In this document: one piece after another, positions 18,859 to 27,844 of the stretch
Layout of the letters: each line of letters starts with the position of its first letter
Numbering within the stretch: position 1 is the stretch's first letter
From: CAZWVI01 sp964637165
GTDB taxonomy: Bacteria > Planctomycetota > UBA1135
NCBI GenBank assembly: GCA_964637165.1
Contig: CAZWVI010000005.1
Location: 1-64,000, forward strand
DNA length: 64,000 nt
Direction: 5' to 3'
Translations under genes and position numbers: made by a program
Notes under the pieces: generated by a model
The model's input: the letters and a program-made list of their open reading frames with translations, nothing else
Told to the model about the DNA's origin: nothing
Database searches by the model: none

Positions 18859-19689
18859 CACTCGGTCAATAAAGCTGAGCATTTTCGTTTTATCTTTTGG
18901 GAGAGTTCCCGAAATGGTTAACCAGTTGCTGGCATGATTTGAGCGGAAAATTGTTCCGGTCAAATCTAAGCAAGTAATAAATTCGCGTAATTCTTTGGCG
19001 AGCTCGGGCACGCTGAGCTCATCAAAATTGCCTGCTTGGTAGTCGTCCCAGATTGGAGTCTTGGGAGTTGGGGTCAGCACTAAAGTACTAACAAAGCGTG
19101 GTTGGATTGCATTGACTACTTGCGCAGATCCGCGGGCATGTTGTAGTGAATGTTTGCGCCCACCACCATTGAGTAAAATCATGGTGGACAGTTTTACCCC
19201 GGCAGCCTGGGCTTTTAATCCGACCGCAATCATTTGCTGACTATCCACCCCTTTTTGAAGTTTTAATAAAGTTTGGTCGTCGCCACTTTCGATTCCTAAG
19301 TAATAAAGTGACAGACCTTTCTCGCGCAACATGGTCATTTCTTCAACACTGCGAATTTGTAAAGCTTGTGGTGAAGCATAAATACTGATTCGTCGCAACT
19401 CAGGGAATGCCTGAGTTAGCGCGTCACAAATTTGCGCAAGATGATTGGCCTTGGCGATTAAAGCGTCGCCATCCGCTAAAAATACTTTCTGCAAGCCTGG
19501 GTAAGTTTGTTTGGCCCAAGCAATTTCATCCAATAAATCTTGAAGGGGTCGAATGCGAAAAGGTTTGTCGCGGTACATTCCGCAAAATGTACACTCGTTA
19601 TACGAACAACCTAAGGTGACTTGCAGAATGAGCGAATCGGCCTCCGAGGGAGGCCGATAAACTCTTTCTGCTAAATTAATTTCTTTCAC
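18838..19689 (-). CDS. radical SAM protein (CSYNECTFC family)
   Basis: 283 residues. The N-terminal part has TLGCSYNECTFCGMYRDK, with cysteines C28, C33 and C36, i.e. the Cx4Cx2C spacing of the family that contains this CSYNxCTFC signature, not the usual Cx3Cx2C. Other radical SAM features are FLADGDALIA, a glycine-rich GIESGDDQTL segment and MILLNGGGRKH. The product is not known for this family. It starts one base from the M16 peptidase stop on the same strand, so transcription may be shared. Converges with the FG-GAP gene. Confidence 0.82.
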   Translation of the reverse strand: MKEINLAERVYRPPSEADSLILQVTLGCSYNECTFCGMYRDKPFRIRPLQDLLDEIAWAKQTYPGLQKVFLADGDALIAKANHLAQICDALTQAFPELRRISIYASPQALQIRSVEEMTMLREKGLSLYYLGIESGDDQTLLKLQKGVDSQQMIAVGLKAQAAGVKLSTMILLNGGGRKHSLQHARGSAQVVNAIQPRFVSTLVLTPTPKTPIWDDYQAGNFDELSVPELAKELREFITCLDLTGTIFRSNHASNWLTISGTLPKDKTKMLSFIDRVLLDVDE

Positions 19690-22611
19690 TTACTCTTCTT
19701 CAGTAGCGGGGTTGACCACACAAATGTTGGCGTTGGCGCGACTGAAGTATTTCGCCGCCAGCGGGCTAATTTGTTCAGCGCTAACTGTTGAGTAGAATTC
19801 TTTCACGCTTCTTACATCGTTCAGTGACGCTGGTCGCCAATGGGACTCGGCGATTGCTCCTAGCCAGAATGAATTCGTGCGTCGAGAATCACGTAATTGA
19901 TTAACGATTGGCTCACGCAAGCGTTCGACCTCTTCATTGCTTGCACCATCTTTGGCGAGGGCATCAGCGGTAGCCAAACAAGCTTCAACCAAAGTTTCAA
20001 CCTTGTCTGGGTCCGACATCGCTTGGATGTAAATGATTCCATCGCCAGGGTAAACCATCGAGAATTCTGAACCCGCACCAGGGGAGTATGCGGCTCCCAA
20101 TCGTTCGCGCACTTCAAGGCGAAGGCGATCACTGAGAACAGCTTCAAGCATGCTCATACTGCGGCGGTTGGCAGTGTCTATGCCATCAGTCATAGGGTAA
20201 ACGATAAACACCAGTGATTTCGGCACCTGTGTTTCGATGGTGTACTCCATACGCGACCCTTGCAAGGCCAACGGCATGGAACGCCTCTCATCAAACGATT
20301 TGGCACCGCGCCTAGTTGGAAGTGTTCCAAATGTTTGGGCGATGGCAGAAATTGCTTCATCGATATCGATATCGCCAACAACGCTTAGCTCCAGTGGTCC
20401 ATCGCTGAATTGTGGATTAAACCATGCGGCGACATCGGTCATTTCAACATTTAGGATATCCTTCATTGCAGGCAGTCCAACGCGCGGATCATTCTCGTAA
20501 AGCCCTGGTATGAAGTCAGTTGAAAGTGGCCCACCGTGTTGGTGCTTCAGACCTTCAAACATTTGCGGCACCGCACGGCGCAATTGAATCAAACTATCGT
20601 CACGCCAACCAGGAGCAGTGAGGTAAGCGCACATCAGCTCGCATTGCCGGAGTAAATCTTCCATGGTGGTCGAGCCACTAAAAGAAAAGCGGTCATCGCC
20701 CATGCCAAATCCTACACCGACTTGTTTGCCGGCATTGATGCGCCGCAAATCGTCAGCCGAGTGCGCCGCAAGGCCGCCGCCGTCAAAGACTTGGCCAGCC
20801 ACGAATGCGAGTGCTTGTTGTTCGTTAGCCAAACTAATCCGACCTTCTCCGAGGTTGGCCGAAATCAATACTTGGTTTTCTTTGAATTCAGTCTTCTTTA
20901 AGTTGACGGTAACGCCATTAGCAAAACTAATCTGTTGGAAGTCGAGGTCATCAATCATTTGCTCCTCGACAATCTTGCCTTTTTTGGCCGCGGTGCTCGC
21001 GTAAGCAAATTCCGCAATCGAAATTTCATCATTCGCTTTAACCGCAACTTTGCGACTAGCGCTGAGTGTGGAGTTCAACTTGACTGAAGCCATGCTGCCG
21101 AGATCCAAGTTGCCAGTTGTATAAAGTGAATCTTCACCTTTGCTCCAAGCGTCGCGTAACGCCGCAATGCATTGGTCAACACTTAGTGCCTCAAGAGCGG
21201 GAGCCATCTGTTCGCGCCGCCAAGCTGCCCGGGTTGGAACAAACTCTTCTTCCGCTGCTTTCAAAATTCCCGAAAGCAAACCGCGACTGTGGCTGGTCGC
21301 TTCGCGTTTAACCGCCTCATCTAGGCCGCGCATTGCGTTGGCGCGTAATTCATCAAGCTCTGCGTCCTGGAAGCCAAACTTAAGAGCTTTGCGAAGTTCT
21401 TGCTCGGCGACTGCAAAGGCTTCTTGCCACTTCTCTGGGTCAGCGCTAACACTTAGGCTTTGCCCTTCAAAAACATTGAATACATTTGATTCTGAAGCAG
21501 AAGCAGATAAAAATGGAGTTGATTCTTTCTTGGCCAATTCACTAAAGCGTAAATTCAAAATGCCATACGCGTAGTTTAGTGGCAAATCGTTTAACCATTC
21601 TTCAACACTAAGTTCTTCCTCTTGGTAAATGGACAAGCGGTCAAGTGCAATGTCTACGGTTGGGATTTCATCTTCATATATCCCATAAAGAAAGGCTAGG
21701 GTTTCCGGCGAACCAACTTCTGGTTCTTGCGGACACGGCCCAATCGCCGCTGGGATTGCACCAAAGTATTCAGCAAAAAGTTCCTCCGGATTAAGTTCGC
21801 CGAGGTCGCCAACGAGCACCAATGTCATGTTGTCTGGGCGGTACCACTTTTCGTAAAACGCGCGCACACTCTTGGCGGTAAATTCATCACGAATTTCTTT
21901 AAGACCGATTGGTAAACGTTCGCGGTGACGAATCCCTTGGAACATCTCTTCAAGCTGCTTTAGCATAACTCGCCAGCCGGCGGAGTCGCGTTCACGTTGC
22001 TCGCCATCAATGACACCCTTTTCAGCTTGCACTTCAGCTTCTTCAATTAATAAATTGAAAGCAAAATCTTGCATAACAGTTAAGCCTTCACGCAAAGTCT
22101 TACTGTCCGAGTTGGGCAAATCCAATTTGTAAACAGTTTCCGAGAAAGCAGTGTGGGCGTTAGTGTCGGCGCCAAAAGACATCCCGTGATCTTGAAACCA
22201 TTCAATTAAAGTTCCAGCCGGGAAATTGGTCGAACCATTAAAAGCCATGTGCTCAAGAAAGTGGGCCATGCCTTGTTCTGACTCTTCTTCAGCTAGACTT
22301 CCGACGTTTACGTGTAAGCGTAAGTACACGCGGTCATTTGGTTCTGGGTTGTTTGCCCAGGCAAAGCGTAAACCATTATCGAAACTGCCAAAGTTAATTC
22401 GGTCATCGACTTGAATGTCCGAGTTGCGATGTGGCCATTCACGAGTTGCAATTGGGAATTCACAATCGCCACGCGCTGGTTGAGCGCAATCACTTTCAAT
22501 TGCTTGTGAGCAGTCACCTTGCGATGCTTGCGCGCAGTCACTATCTTGATTGCTGGTTGGCGCGCCGCAGGCGGCAAGTGCCAAAAGAGGGAGTAGGTAA
22601 AAAGTTTTCAT
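19690..22611 (-). CDS. M16-family zinc peptidase lipoprotein with octapeptide cysteine repeats
   Basis: 973 residues. The inverted zincin motif is HFLEH at 117-121 with the third ligand at E197, which is exactly the 76-residue spacing known for pitrilysin-type enzymes, so the N-terminal half is likely active. The C-terminal half lacks the motif, as is usual. The leader ends LAAC (C15), a lipobox. Between the lipid anchor and the catalytic domain lie four tandem octapeptide repeats with cysteines C26, C34, C42 and C50. It overlaps the upstream permease by 4 bases (ATGA). Confidence 0.9.
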   Translation of the reverse strand: MKTFYLLPLLALAACGAPTSNQDSDCAQASQGDCSQAIESDCAQPARGDCEFPIATREWPHRNSDIQVDDRINFGSFDNGLRFAWANNPEPNDRVYLRLHVNVGSLAEEESEQGMAHFLEHMAFNGSTNFPAGTLIEWFQDHGMSFGADTNAHTAFSETVYKLDLPNSDSKTLREGLTVMQDFAFNLLIEEAEVQAEKGVIDGEQRERDSAGWRVMLKQLEEMFQGIRHRERLPIGLKEIRDEFTAKSVRAFYEKWYRPDNMTLVLVGDLGELNPEELFAEYFGAIPAAIGPCPQEPEVGSPETLAFLYGIYEDEIPTVDIALDRLSIYQEEELSVEEWLNDLPLNYAYGILNLRFSELAKKESTPFLSASASESNVFNVFEGQSLSVSADPEKWQEAFAVAEQELRKALKFGFQDAELDELRANAMRGLDEAVKREATSHSRGLLSGILKAAEEEFVPTRAAWRREQMAPALEALSVDQCIAALRDAWSKGEDSLYTTGNLDLGSMASVKLNSTLSASRKVAVKANDEISIAEFAYASTAAKKGKIVEEQMIDDLDFQQISFANGVTVNLKKTEFKENQVLISANLGEGRISLANEQQALAFVAGQVFDGGGLAAHSADDLRRINAGKQVGVGFGMGDDRFSFSGSTTMEDLLRQCELMCAYLTAPGWRDDSLIQLRRAVPQMFEGLKHQHGGPLSTDFIPGLYENDPRVGLPAMKDILNVEMTDVAAWFNPQFSDGPLELSVVGDIDIDEAISAIAQTFGTLPTRRGAKSFDERRSMPLALQGSRMEYTIETQVPKSLVFIVYPMTDGIDTANRRSMSMLEAVLSDRLRLEVRERLGAAYSPGAGSEFSMVYPGDGIIYIQAMSDPDKVETLVEACLATADALAKDGASNEEVERLREPIVNQLRDSRRTNSFWLGAIAESHWRPASLNDVRSVKEFYSTVSAEQISPLAAKYFSRANANICVVNPATEEE
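22444..22539 (-). repeat. 24-base tandem repeats encoding cysteine octapeptides
   Basis: Four units of 24 bases inside the M16 peptidase gene encode DCAQASQG, DCSQAIES, DCAQPARG and DCEFPIAT, with a cysteine exactly every 8 residues. The unit consensus is DC(A/S)Q(A/P)xxG. The DNA units share a GC-rich core (gcgca.tcac) but are diverged, so the array is not brand new. Confidence 0.85.
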
Positions 22612-24476
22612 TGATCTTTGTTTTTGCTAGAACAGCAGGATGGAACTTCAACTGTTTTTTCAGAACAGCATGGTGATTTTGTTGGTGGCTCTTCGGGTGA
22701 GCAACAGGAGGCCTCACTTGCTTCTTCAGCGTGAGGGCTAACCACTTTGGCGATAAAGCCAGGAGCTCCAAGACGTGTAAGAGCTGCTAAGTAAACTAGT
22801 GCAAGTAGCGCCGCGGCGCTTAATTCAAATGGACCGAGGTGTTCGTGCAAGGCGCTAACCGCCGGCACCGAAACATCGCCTGGAATGAAATAATTTACCC
22901 CGAGTCCAGTAAGTATTGCCATCACAATCATTACGATTGCGAAGGCGACTGCTGTTCTGCGTCCGTGCAAACTTGAAAGTAGGCCAGCGGTGGTCAAATT
23001 AGTTGCCGGGCCAGTTAATAAAAAAGCGACGGCTGCTCCTGGAGATAAACCTTTAGCAATTAGGATTGCAACTAATGGCGTAGAACCTGAAGCGCACACA
23101 TAGAGCGGTAAGCCAATAAGGGTGGCAACTAACACGTCAACTCCGCGTGGCAATTCGGCTAACCAAGTAGAGCCGATGGCTGGCTCGAGAGCAGCGGCGA
23201 GCATTAAGCCGGCAATAATCCATGGAGCAGTATCGTTGACGATAGTTATAAAACCATATTGGAAGCCATCGATTAAGCGTTGCTTTAGTGGTGCTTTAGC
23301 TTCACTCTGGTCTTCAACCGCTGGTTGGGCTTTAATCATGCGTCCCACGACAACCCCAACGGCTAAAGCTAAAACTGCCGCACTGGCCAAACGGGCGATA
23401 GTTAACTTGGTGCCAAGTAAACCAAACGACAACATTATCGCAGCCCAACCAACTTCTGGTGCGGCGACCAAAAACGAAAGTGCCGCCGGCGGGGGAGTGC
23501 CCGCGGCAACTAAGCCGCGATAAACAGGTACAACTCCGCACGAACAAATTGGAACTGGCAGTCCAGCAACGGTGCCACGTAGAGCTTGCCCGAAGGCGGT
23601 CTTGCCGTGAAAAAATTTAACCATGCTGCCAGGCACAAATGCTTTGGTTAGCATGATAGTGGCCGATGCCGCCAGCAAGGCCGGAGCACTTTTTGCGGTT
23701 AATGCAAGGAGTGAATCAATAAACCCACCAACGCGCAAGTGACTTGATTCTTCAGGTTCAAGAAAACTTAAGAACGCTAGTACGCCAAGGCCGAGTATCG
23801 CGCCAAGCGCCGAGCTGCGATTGATTTTCTTAAGTGTGTTAGGGCAAGAACTTTGATTGCCTTCTTTTTGGAATATCGCAAAGTGGTGGCCAAGTACAAC
23901 ATGTAATAATGCGCCAGCAAAGAGCGCTTGAATGGCTGCAATAAATTCAGCGGATGAACCAGCCAGTAATGCTTGGCTGAAAAATGACCCGAGGATTGTG
24001 GCAATTCCAAGAAGCGCAAGAACTAGTATTCCGGCGCGTTGTCCAAAGCGTGGCCGCACCAGCCACCAAACCCCAATACCAACCGGAAGCCGATGCAAAA
24101 TAACCGCTGCCGCAAGCATGCGAGTTGTTGTCGCTGCTTCTTGATGTTCAAAGATTGCAGCACCATCTAAAAAGGCGTGCAAACCAAGCGCGGTTGCTCC
24201 GATCCCTAACTCTGCACCAAATCCCCAACGTGAATTGTTGTGGATACGTTTGTGCAAAAGCATTGGCGTTGCAAGGCCAATTCCAAAGCAAAGTCCCGCA
24301 ACCGCCCCGCCAACTCCCCATGCCCACGGAAGCACATGCACAAGCAGCAAACCGGCTACTGCAAAGCGCACAAAACCATCAAGCATCGCAGCCGCAGCTT
24401 GCGAGCGACTTGCGATGCGGAACAACAGTGGTCCGGCTGCAAGGGCGAGAATTGAGAGGCTGAGTAAGAGCGCCAT
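22608..24476 (-). CDS. ZIP-like / SO_0444-type Cu-Zn efflux permease fusion with CC-rich tail
   Basis: 622 residues. The first about 200 residues are membrane segments with histidine motifs like ZIP transporters (LHAFLDGAAI, ILHRLPVGIGVWW, LLHVVLGHH). The following part is a permease of the DUF318/SO_0444 Cu/Zn efflux type (LPVPICSCGVVPVYRGLVAAGTP, APEVGWAA, CASGSTPLVAI, TGPATNLTT). The C-terminus has three vicinal cysteine pairs (CCSPEE, PCCSEK, SCCSSK), likely a metal-binding tail. The fusion of an uptake-like and an efflux-like module is unusual to me. Coupled by ATGA overlap to the M16 peptidase. Confidence 0.82.
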   Translation of the reverse strand: MALLLSLSILALAAGPLLFRIASRSQAAAAMLDGFVRFAVAGLLLVHVLPWAWGVGGAVAGLCFGIGLATPMLLHKRIHNNSRWGFGAELGIGATALGLHAFLDGAAIFEHQEAATTTRMLAAAVILHRLPVGIGVWWLVRPRFGQRAGILVLALLGIATILGSFFSQALLAGSSAEFIAAIQALFAGALLHVVLGHHFAIFQKEGNQSSCPNTLKKINRSSALGAILGLGVLAFLSFLEPEESSHLRVGGFIDSLLALTAKSAPALLAASATIMLTKAFVPGSMVKFFHGKTAFGQALRGTVAGLPVPICSCGVVPVYRGLVAAGTPPPAALSFLVAAPEVGWAAIMLSFGLLGTKLTIARLASAAVLALAVGVVVGRMIKAQPAVEDQSEAKAPLKQRLIDGFQYGFITIVNDTAPWIIAGLMLAAALEPAIGSTWLAELPRGVDVLVATLIGLPLYVCASGSTPLVAILIAKGLSPGAAVAFLLTGPATNLTTAGLLSSLHGRRTAVAFAIVMIVMAILTGLGVNYFIPGDVSVPAVSALHEHLGPFELSAAALLALVYLAALTRLGAPGFIAKVVSPHAEEASEASCCSPEEPPTKSPCCSEKTVEVPSCCSSKNKDQ

Positions 24477-24561
24477 TGGAGGTTCTAGCGAGGGGTGATT
24501 TTATCGCTGCCGCGCAAACTTGCTTAGGGCAAGCTTTGTTAGGCTATGTCTACGAAACAAG

Positions 24562-25836
24562 ATGTCGAGTCGTCGCCAATTTCTCACTAGCCTGGGGGCT
24601 TTTGCCGCCGGCGGATTCACATTTCGTCCTAATGCCCTGAGCCAGTTACTGGCCGATTTTCCGTCAAGCTCAGCCGACCCTCTGCAGGCTGCTCAAGATG
24701 AAAAGTTTTGGGATCAGATTGCTGGCGTTTTCAAAATTGATCGTAGTTATATAAATTTAAATGCCGGCGGGGTTAGTCCAACCAGCGAACCAGCCTTGCA
24801 GGAAAGTTTTGCACAACAGCGATACGCACAAGGGCTACCATCACGTTGGATGTGGTCCGAGCAGATAAAGGAGCTCGATGGAATCCGCAAACAATTGGCC
24901 GGCGATTGGGGAGTATCTCCTGAGGAAATGGCCTTAACACGGAATGCCTCAGAAGGCTTGCATATTTGCCAAAACGGAATTGACTTGGCGCGTGGTGATG
25001 AAGTTATTACTACGACGATGGATTACCCACGCATGATTAACGCTTGGAAACAACGCGAACAACGCGATGGAATTATTTTGAAGCAAGTTCAAATGCCAGT
25101 TCCATGCGAAAGTGAAAGTGAATGCGTAGATATTTTTGAGAAAGAGATTAGTGCAAAAACCAAGTTAATTCATGTGTGTCATGTAATCAATCTAAATGGG
25201 CAAATCATGCCGGTGCGTAAGATTTCTGAAATGGCCCATCGACATGGCGTAAGGGTAATTGTTGATGGGGCCCATAGTTTTGCCCACTTCCCATTTAAGT
25301 TAGATGAATTGGGTTGTGATTTTTTTGCCACAAGTTTACACAAGTGGCTAGCCGCCCCGATTGGAACTGGATTGTTGTGGATGAAACAAGAACACATTCA
25401 CACCACCTGGCCCTTGATGGCCGCCGCCCCAGGTCAACGCGATGACGTTAGGAAATTCGAAGAAATTGGCACCAACCCAGTTGCTTTGAAATTGGGAATA
25501 CTACCAGCCCTCGAACTCCATAGGCGAATTGGCGGAAAACGGAAAGTGGCTCGCTTGCGCTTCTTGCGCGACCGTTGGATTGATTCACTGAGCAGTCTCT
25601 CGGACTTTTATTTGCGAACTAGTCGCGCGCCCGAGTTTTCCGCCGGCATCGCAACTTTTGCAATTGACGGGGTTAAGCCGATTGAAATTTTTAAGCCGCT
25701 CTTTAATCACTATAAAATTTTGACTGCACCAATCAAGCATTCTGAAACTTCTGGCATAAGAGTTTCACCAAGTGTCTACACTACGCTCGATGAAATTGAC
25801 CGCTTCACTGCAGCGGTAAAAAGCATCTTAAGTTGA
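24562..25836 (+). CDS. Tat-leader class V aminotransferase (isopenicillin N epimerase-like)
   Basis: 424 residues from the ATG at 24562, chosen because it gives a twin-arginine leader (SSRRQFLTSLGAFAAGG). A fold-type I PLP enzyme is shown by NAGGVSP, RNASEGLHI, D235 in IVDGAHSF, and SLHKWLAAP, whose lysine (K261) should hold PLP. Related proteins are annotated as cysteine desulfurase/isopenicillin N epimerase-like. Export of a PLP enzyme is notable. The stop is 2 bases from the fabH ATG (TGAAAATG), so coupling is likely. Confidence 0.85.
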   Translation: MSSRRQFLTSLGAFAAGGFTFRPNALSQLLADFPSSSADPLQAAQDEKFWDQIAGVFKIDRSYINLNAGGVSPTSEPALQESFAQQRYAQGLPSRWMWSEQIKELDGIRKQLAGDWGVSPEEMALTRNASEGLHICQNGIDLARGDEVITTTMDYPRMINAWKQREQRDGIILKQVQMPVPCESESECVDIFEKEISAKTKLIHVCHVINLNGQIMPVRKISEMAHRHGVRVIVDGAHSFAHFPFKLDELGCDFFATSLHKWLAAPIGTGLLWMKQEHIHTTWPLMAAAPGQRDDVRKFEEIGTNPVALKLGILPALELHRRIGGKRKVARLRFLRDRWIDSLSSLSDFYLRTSRAPEFSAGIATFAIDGVKPIEIFKPLFNHYKILTAPIKHSETSGIRVSPSVYTTLDEIDRFTAAVKSILS

Positions 25837-25838
25837 AA

Positions 25839-26828
25839 ATGAAAAAAATTGGATTACTAGGCATTGGCTCTTACCTCCCAGAACGGGTAATGACCAACGA
25901 TGATTGGTCAAAAATTGTCGATACTAACGATGAGTGGATTGTTGCCCGTACCGGCATTAGGGAGCGGCGTTTTGCCGCCGACGATCAAACCACCACCGAC
26001 TTTGGCGAGCAGGCGGGGAAAGCCGCTTTGGCCGATGCGGGCCTCTCGGTAGATGATATTGATGAATTGATAATTGCCACCGACACTCCTGAAATGTTCT
26101 TTCCCGATTCGGCATCTTTTGTGCAACACCGTTTAGGATTGGGTGAAATACCCGCTTATGATCTGGCCGGCTCCGGTTGTGCTGGGTTTTTGCAAGCACT
26201 TGACGTTGCTCATTCAAGAGCGGCAATGGGAAACAAGCGAGTTTTGGTTATGGGCATTGAACTCGCTTCAAGATTCTTTGATTGGAAAGATCGCAATACA
26301 TGTGTGTTATTTGGTGATGGCGCCGGTGCGGCAGTTGTCGGACCGGTTGATGACCAAGACGGAAGTGAAATCTTGGCAATATCAACTGGGACAGATGGGT
26401 CGCAGGCCGACATCTTGTCGCGCGTGGCCGGCGGCACGCGTATGCCGTTTAGTAAAGAAGTTGCAGAAAAGCGATTGCATAAATTAACGCGAATGGATGG
26501 TCGCGAGGTTTTTAAAGAAGCAGTTATGCGAATGTGTGCGGCTTCAAACTTGGCTTTAGAACAGGCGGGCGTAAAGGTTGAAGACCTCGCCTTAATTGTT
26601 CCTCATCAAGCAAATATGCGCATTATTAATTCAGTTGCGAAGCATTTTGGTGCGCCCAAAGAAAAGGTTTTTATAAACGTTGACCGCTACGGAAATACTG
26701 GTTCGGCATCCGTGCCGATTGCATTAACCGAGGCTCGCCAGGCTGGAATTGTTGGTCCAGGAGATTTGGTTTTATGCACCGCATTTGGTGCCGGATTCCA
26801 CTGGGGTGCCGGATTAATTCGACTCTAA
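25839..26828 (+). CDS. fabH: 3-oxoacyl-ACP synthase III
   Basis: Starts fatty acid synthesis by condensing acyl-CoA with malonyl-ACP. The catalytic triad motifs are visible: cysteine in AGSGCAGF, histidine in VPHQANMRI and asparagine in GNTGSASVP; GxG and RTGIRERR are also present. Start chosen at ATG 25839; a TTG 6 bases upstream is possible. No other fab genes are nearby, so its role may be a specialised start unit or an alternative FabH. Overlaps thiE by 15 bases at the 3' end. Confidence 0.92.
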   Translation: MKKIGLLGIGSYLPERVMTNDDWSKIVDTNDEWIVARTGIRERRFAADDQTTTDFGEQAGKAALADAGLSVDDIDELIIATDTPEMFFPDSASFVQHRLGLGEIPAYDLAGSGCAGFLQALDVAHSRAAMGNKRVLVMGIELASRFFDWKDRNTCVLFGDGAGAAVVGPVDDQDGSEILAISTGTDGSQADILSRVAGGTRMPFSKEVAEKRLHKLTRMDGREVFKEAVMRMCAASNLALEQAGVKVEDLALIVPHQANMRIINSVAKHFGAPKEKVFINVDRYGNTGSASVPIALTEARQAGIVGPGDLVLCTAFGAGFHWGAGLIRL

Positions 26829-27434
26829 GCTTCTATTCCGTAAGCTTTTAGCGACTAGCTCTGGGTTTTCAGCGTCAGCCAGTGCGGAGCTGACCGCGAT
26901 TCCACATTGTTCTGGAATCATCCAGCAATTGTCTGGGTTAATACCACCAATTGCAATCACTGGAACTCGCGAAATTGCTAAGCCAGCAGCTAAATGTTCG
27001 GGTCCAAGACCGCGCGCATAGCCCTTCGTTTCGCTTGCAAAAACAGGTCCAAAACCGGCATAGTCAGCACCGTATTCAGCGGCTTCATCAAGCTGTTCAA
27101 GGTCGTGAGTGCTCCAGCCAATCCACATTGAATTGCCAACTAAACTGCGCGCATCTTCGGGGTGCATGTCGTCCTGCCCTAAATGCACTCCGTCTGCTTT
27201 AAGTGCGAGGGCCACCTCGACATTGTCGTTCACGATAAATTTAATATTTAATTCAGTACACAGTTTGCGAAGTTCTTGACCGGCTTCAAAAAGTTGTCGC
27301 GAGTTTAAATTCTTTTCGCGCAACTGAATGCAATCAACGCCACCAACAACTGAAGCCACAATTATTTTTTTTGAATCACCAGAGCAAAGCTCATGTGACA
27401 CTAACATGCAAAGTTCAAACAGTGGGGGGCGCAT
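26814..27434 (-). CDS. thiE: thiamine phosphate synthase
   Basis: Joins the pyrimidine and thiazole moieties of thiamine. A TIM barrel of the ThiE family is shown by IQLREKNLNSRQL, IVNDNVEVAL, ADGVHLGQDDM, GADYAGFGPVF and VIAIGGINPDN. 207 residues from the ATG at 27434 is normal; a TTG 9 bases upstream is the alternative. It is a lone thi gene here. Converges with fabH. Confidence 0.93.
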   Translation of the reverse strand: MRPPLFELCMLVSHELCSGDSKKIIVASVVGGVDCIQLREKNLNSRQLFEAGQELRKLCTELNIKFIVNDNVEVALALKADGVHLGQDDMHPEDARSLVGNSMWIGWSTHDLEQLDEAAEYGADYAGFGPVFASETKGYARGLGPEHLAAGLAISRVPVIAIGGINPDNCWMIPEQCGIAVSSALADAENPELVAKSLRNRSLESN

Positions 27435-27446
27435 CTGCCCCAAATT

Positions 27447-27656
27447 CTAAGAGACGCGCTTTTGATTGCCGTCAGGCTTCTTGTTGTTTTTATTTTTTAA
27501 GCTGCGCAGAAATGACTTGCGATCAGCCGAGCTAAACAACTTGACCTTAGCACCACACTCGGCACAATATGACTCGTGAACGCTTTGCAGATAGCGAACG
27601 TATTCTGCGCAACGTGTACAGTACTTAGTGTCTGAGTAGAAGTTGGAATTAGTCAT
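27447..27656 (-). CDS. small zinc-ribbon protein
   Basis: 69 residues from the ATG at 27656. Two CxxC knuckles (CTRC near residue 13 and CAEC near 32, with KYCTRC...SYCAECGAKVKLF) form a likely zinc ribbon, followed by a basic tail (LKNKNNKKPDGNQKR). I know closely similar short proteins only from planctomycete-like genomes. The longer in-frame start at 27809 adds non-conserved-looking sequence. Lies 12 bases upstream of the thiE start on the same strand. Function unknown; nucleic acid or protein binding possible. Confidence 0.7.
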   Translation of the reverse strand: MTNSNFYSDTKYCTRCAEYVRYLQSVHESYCAECGAKVKLFSSADRKSFLRSLKNKNNKKPDGNQKRVS

Positions 27657-27844
27657 TGGGCTTAATTGTGTGAGGGAACGAGGTTGCGGTTTGTTGCACC
27701 AAATATCTGCAAAGCCGAGGATTTGGCACGGGGGATCACCGCCGTAAACCAAGTAAACCACATGATTAGATAGAAAGTTGGAAAAATAATAAATCCACAC
27801 AGTCGACATCGCACACCTAAGTCGCAGCCAATTAAAGACTTAGA

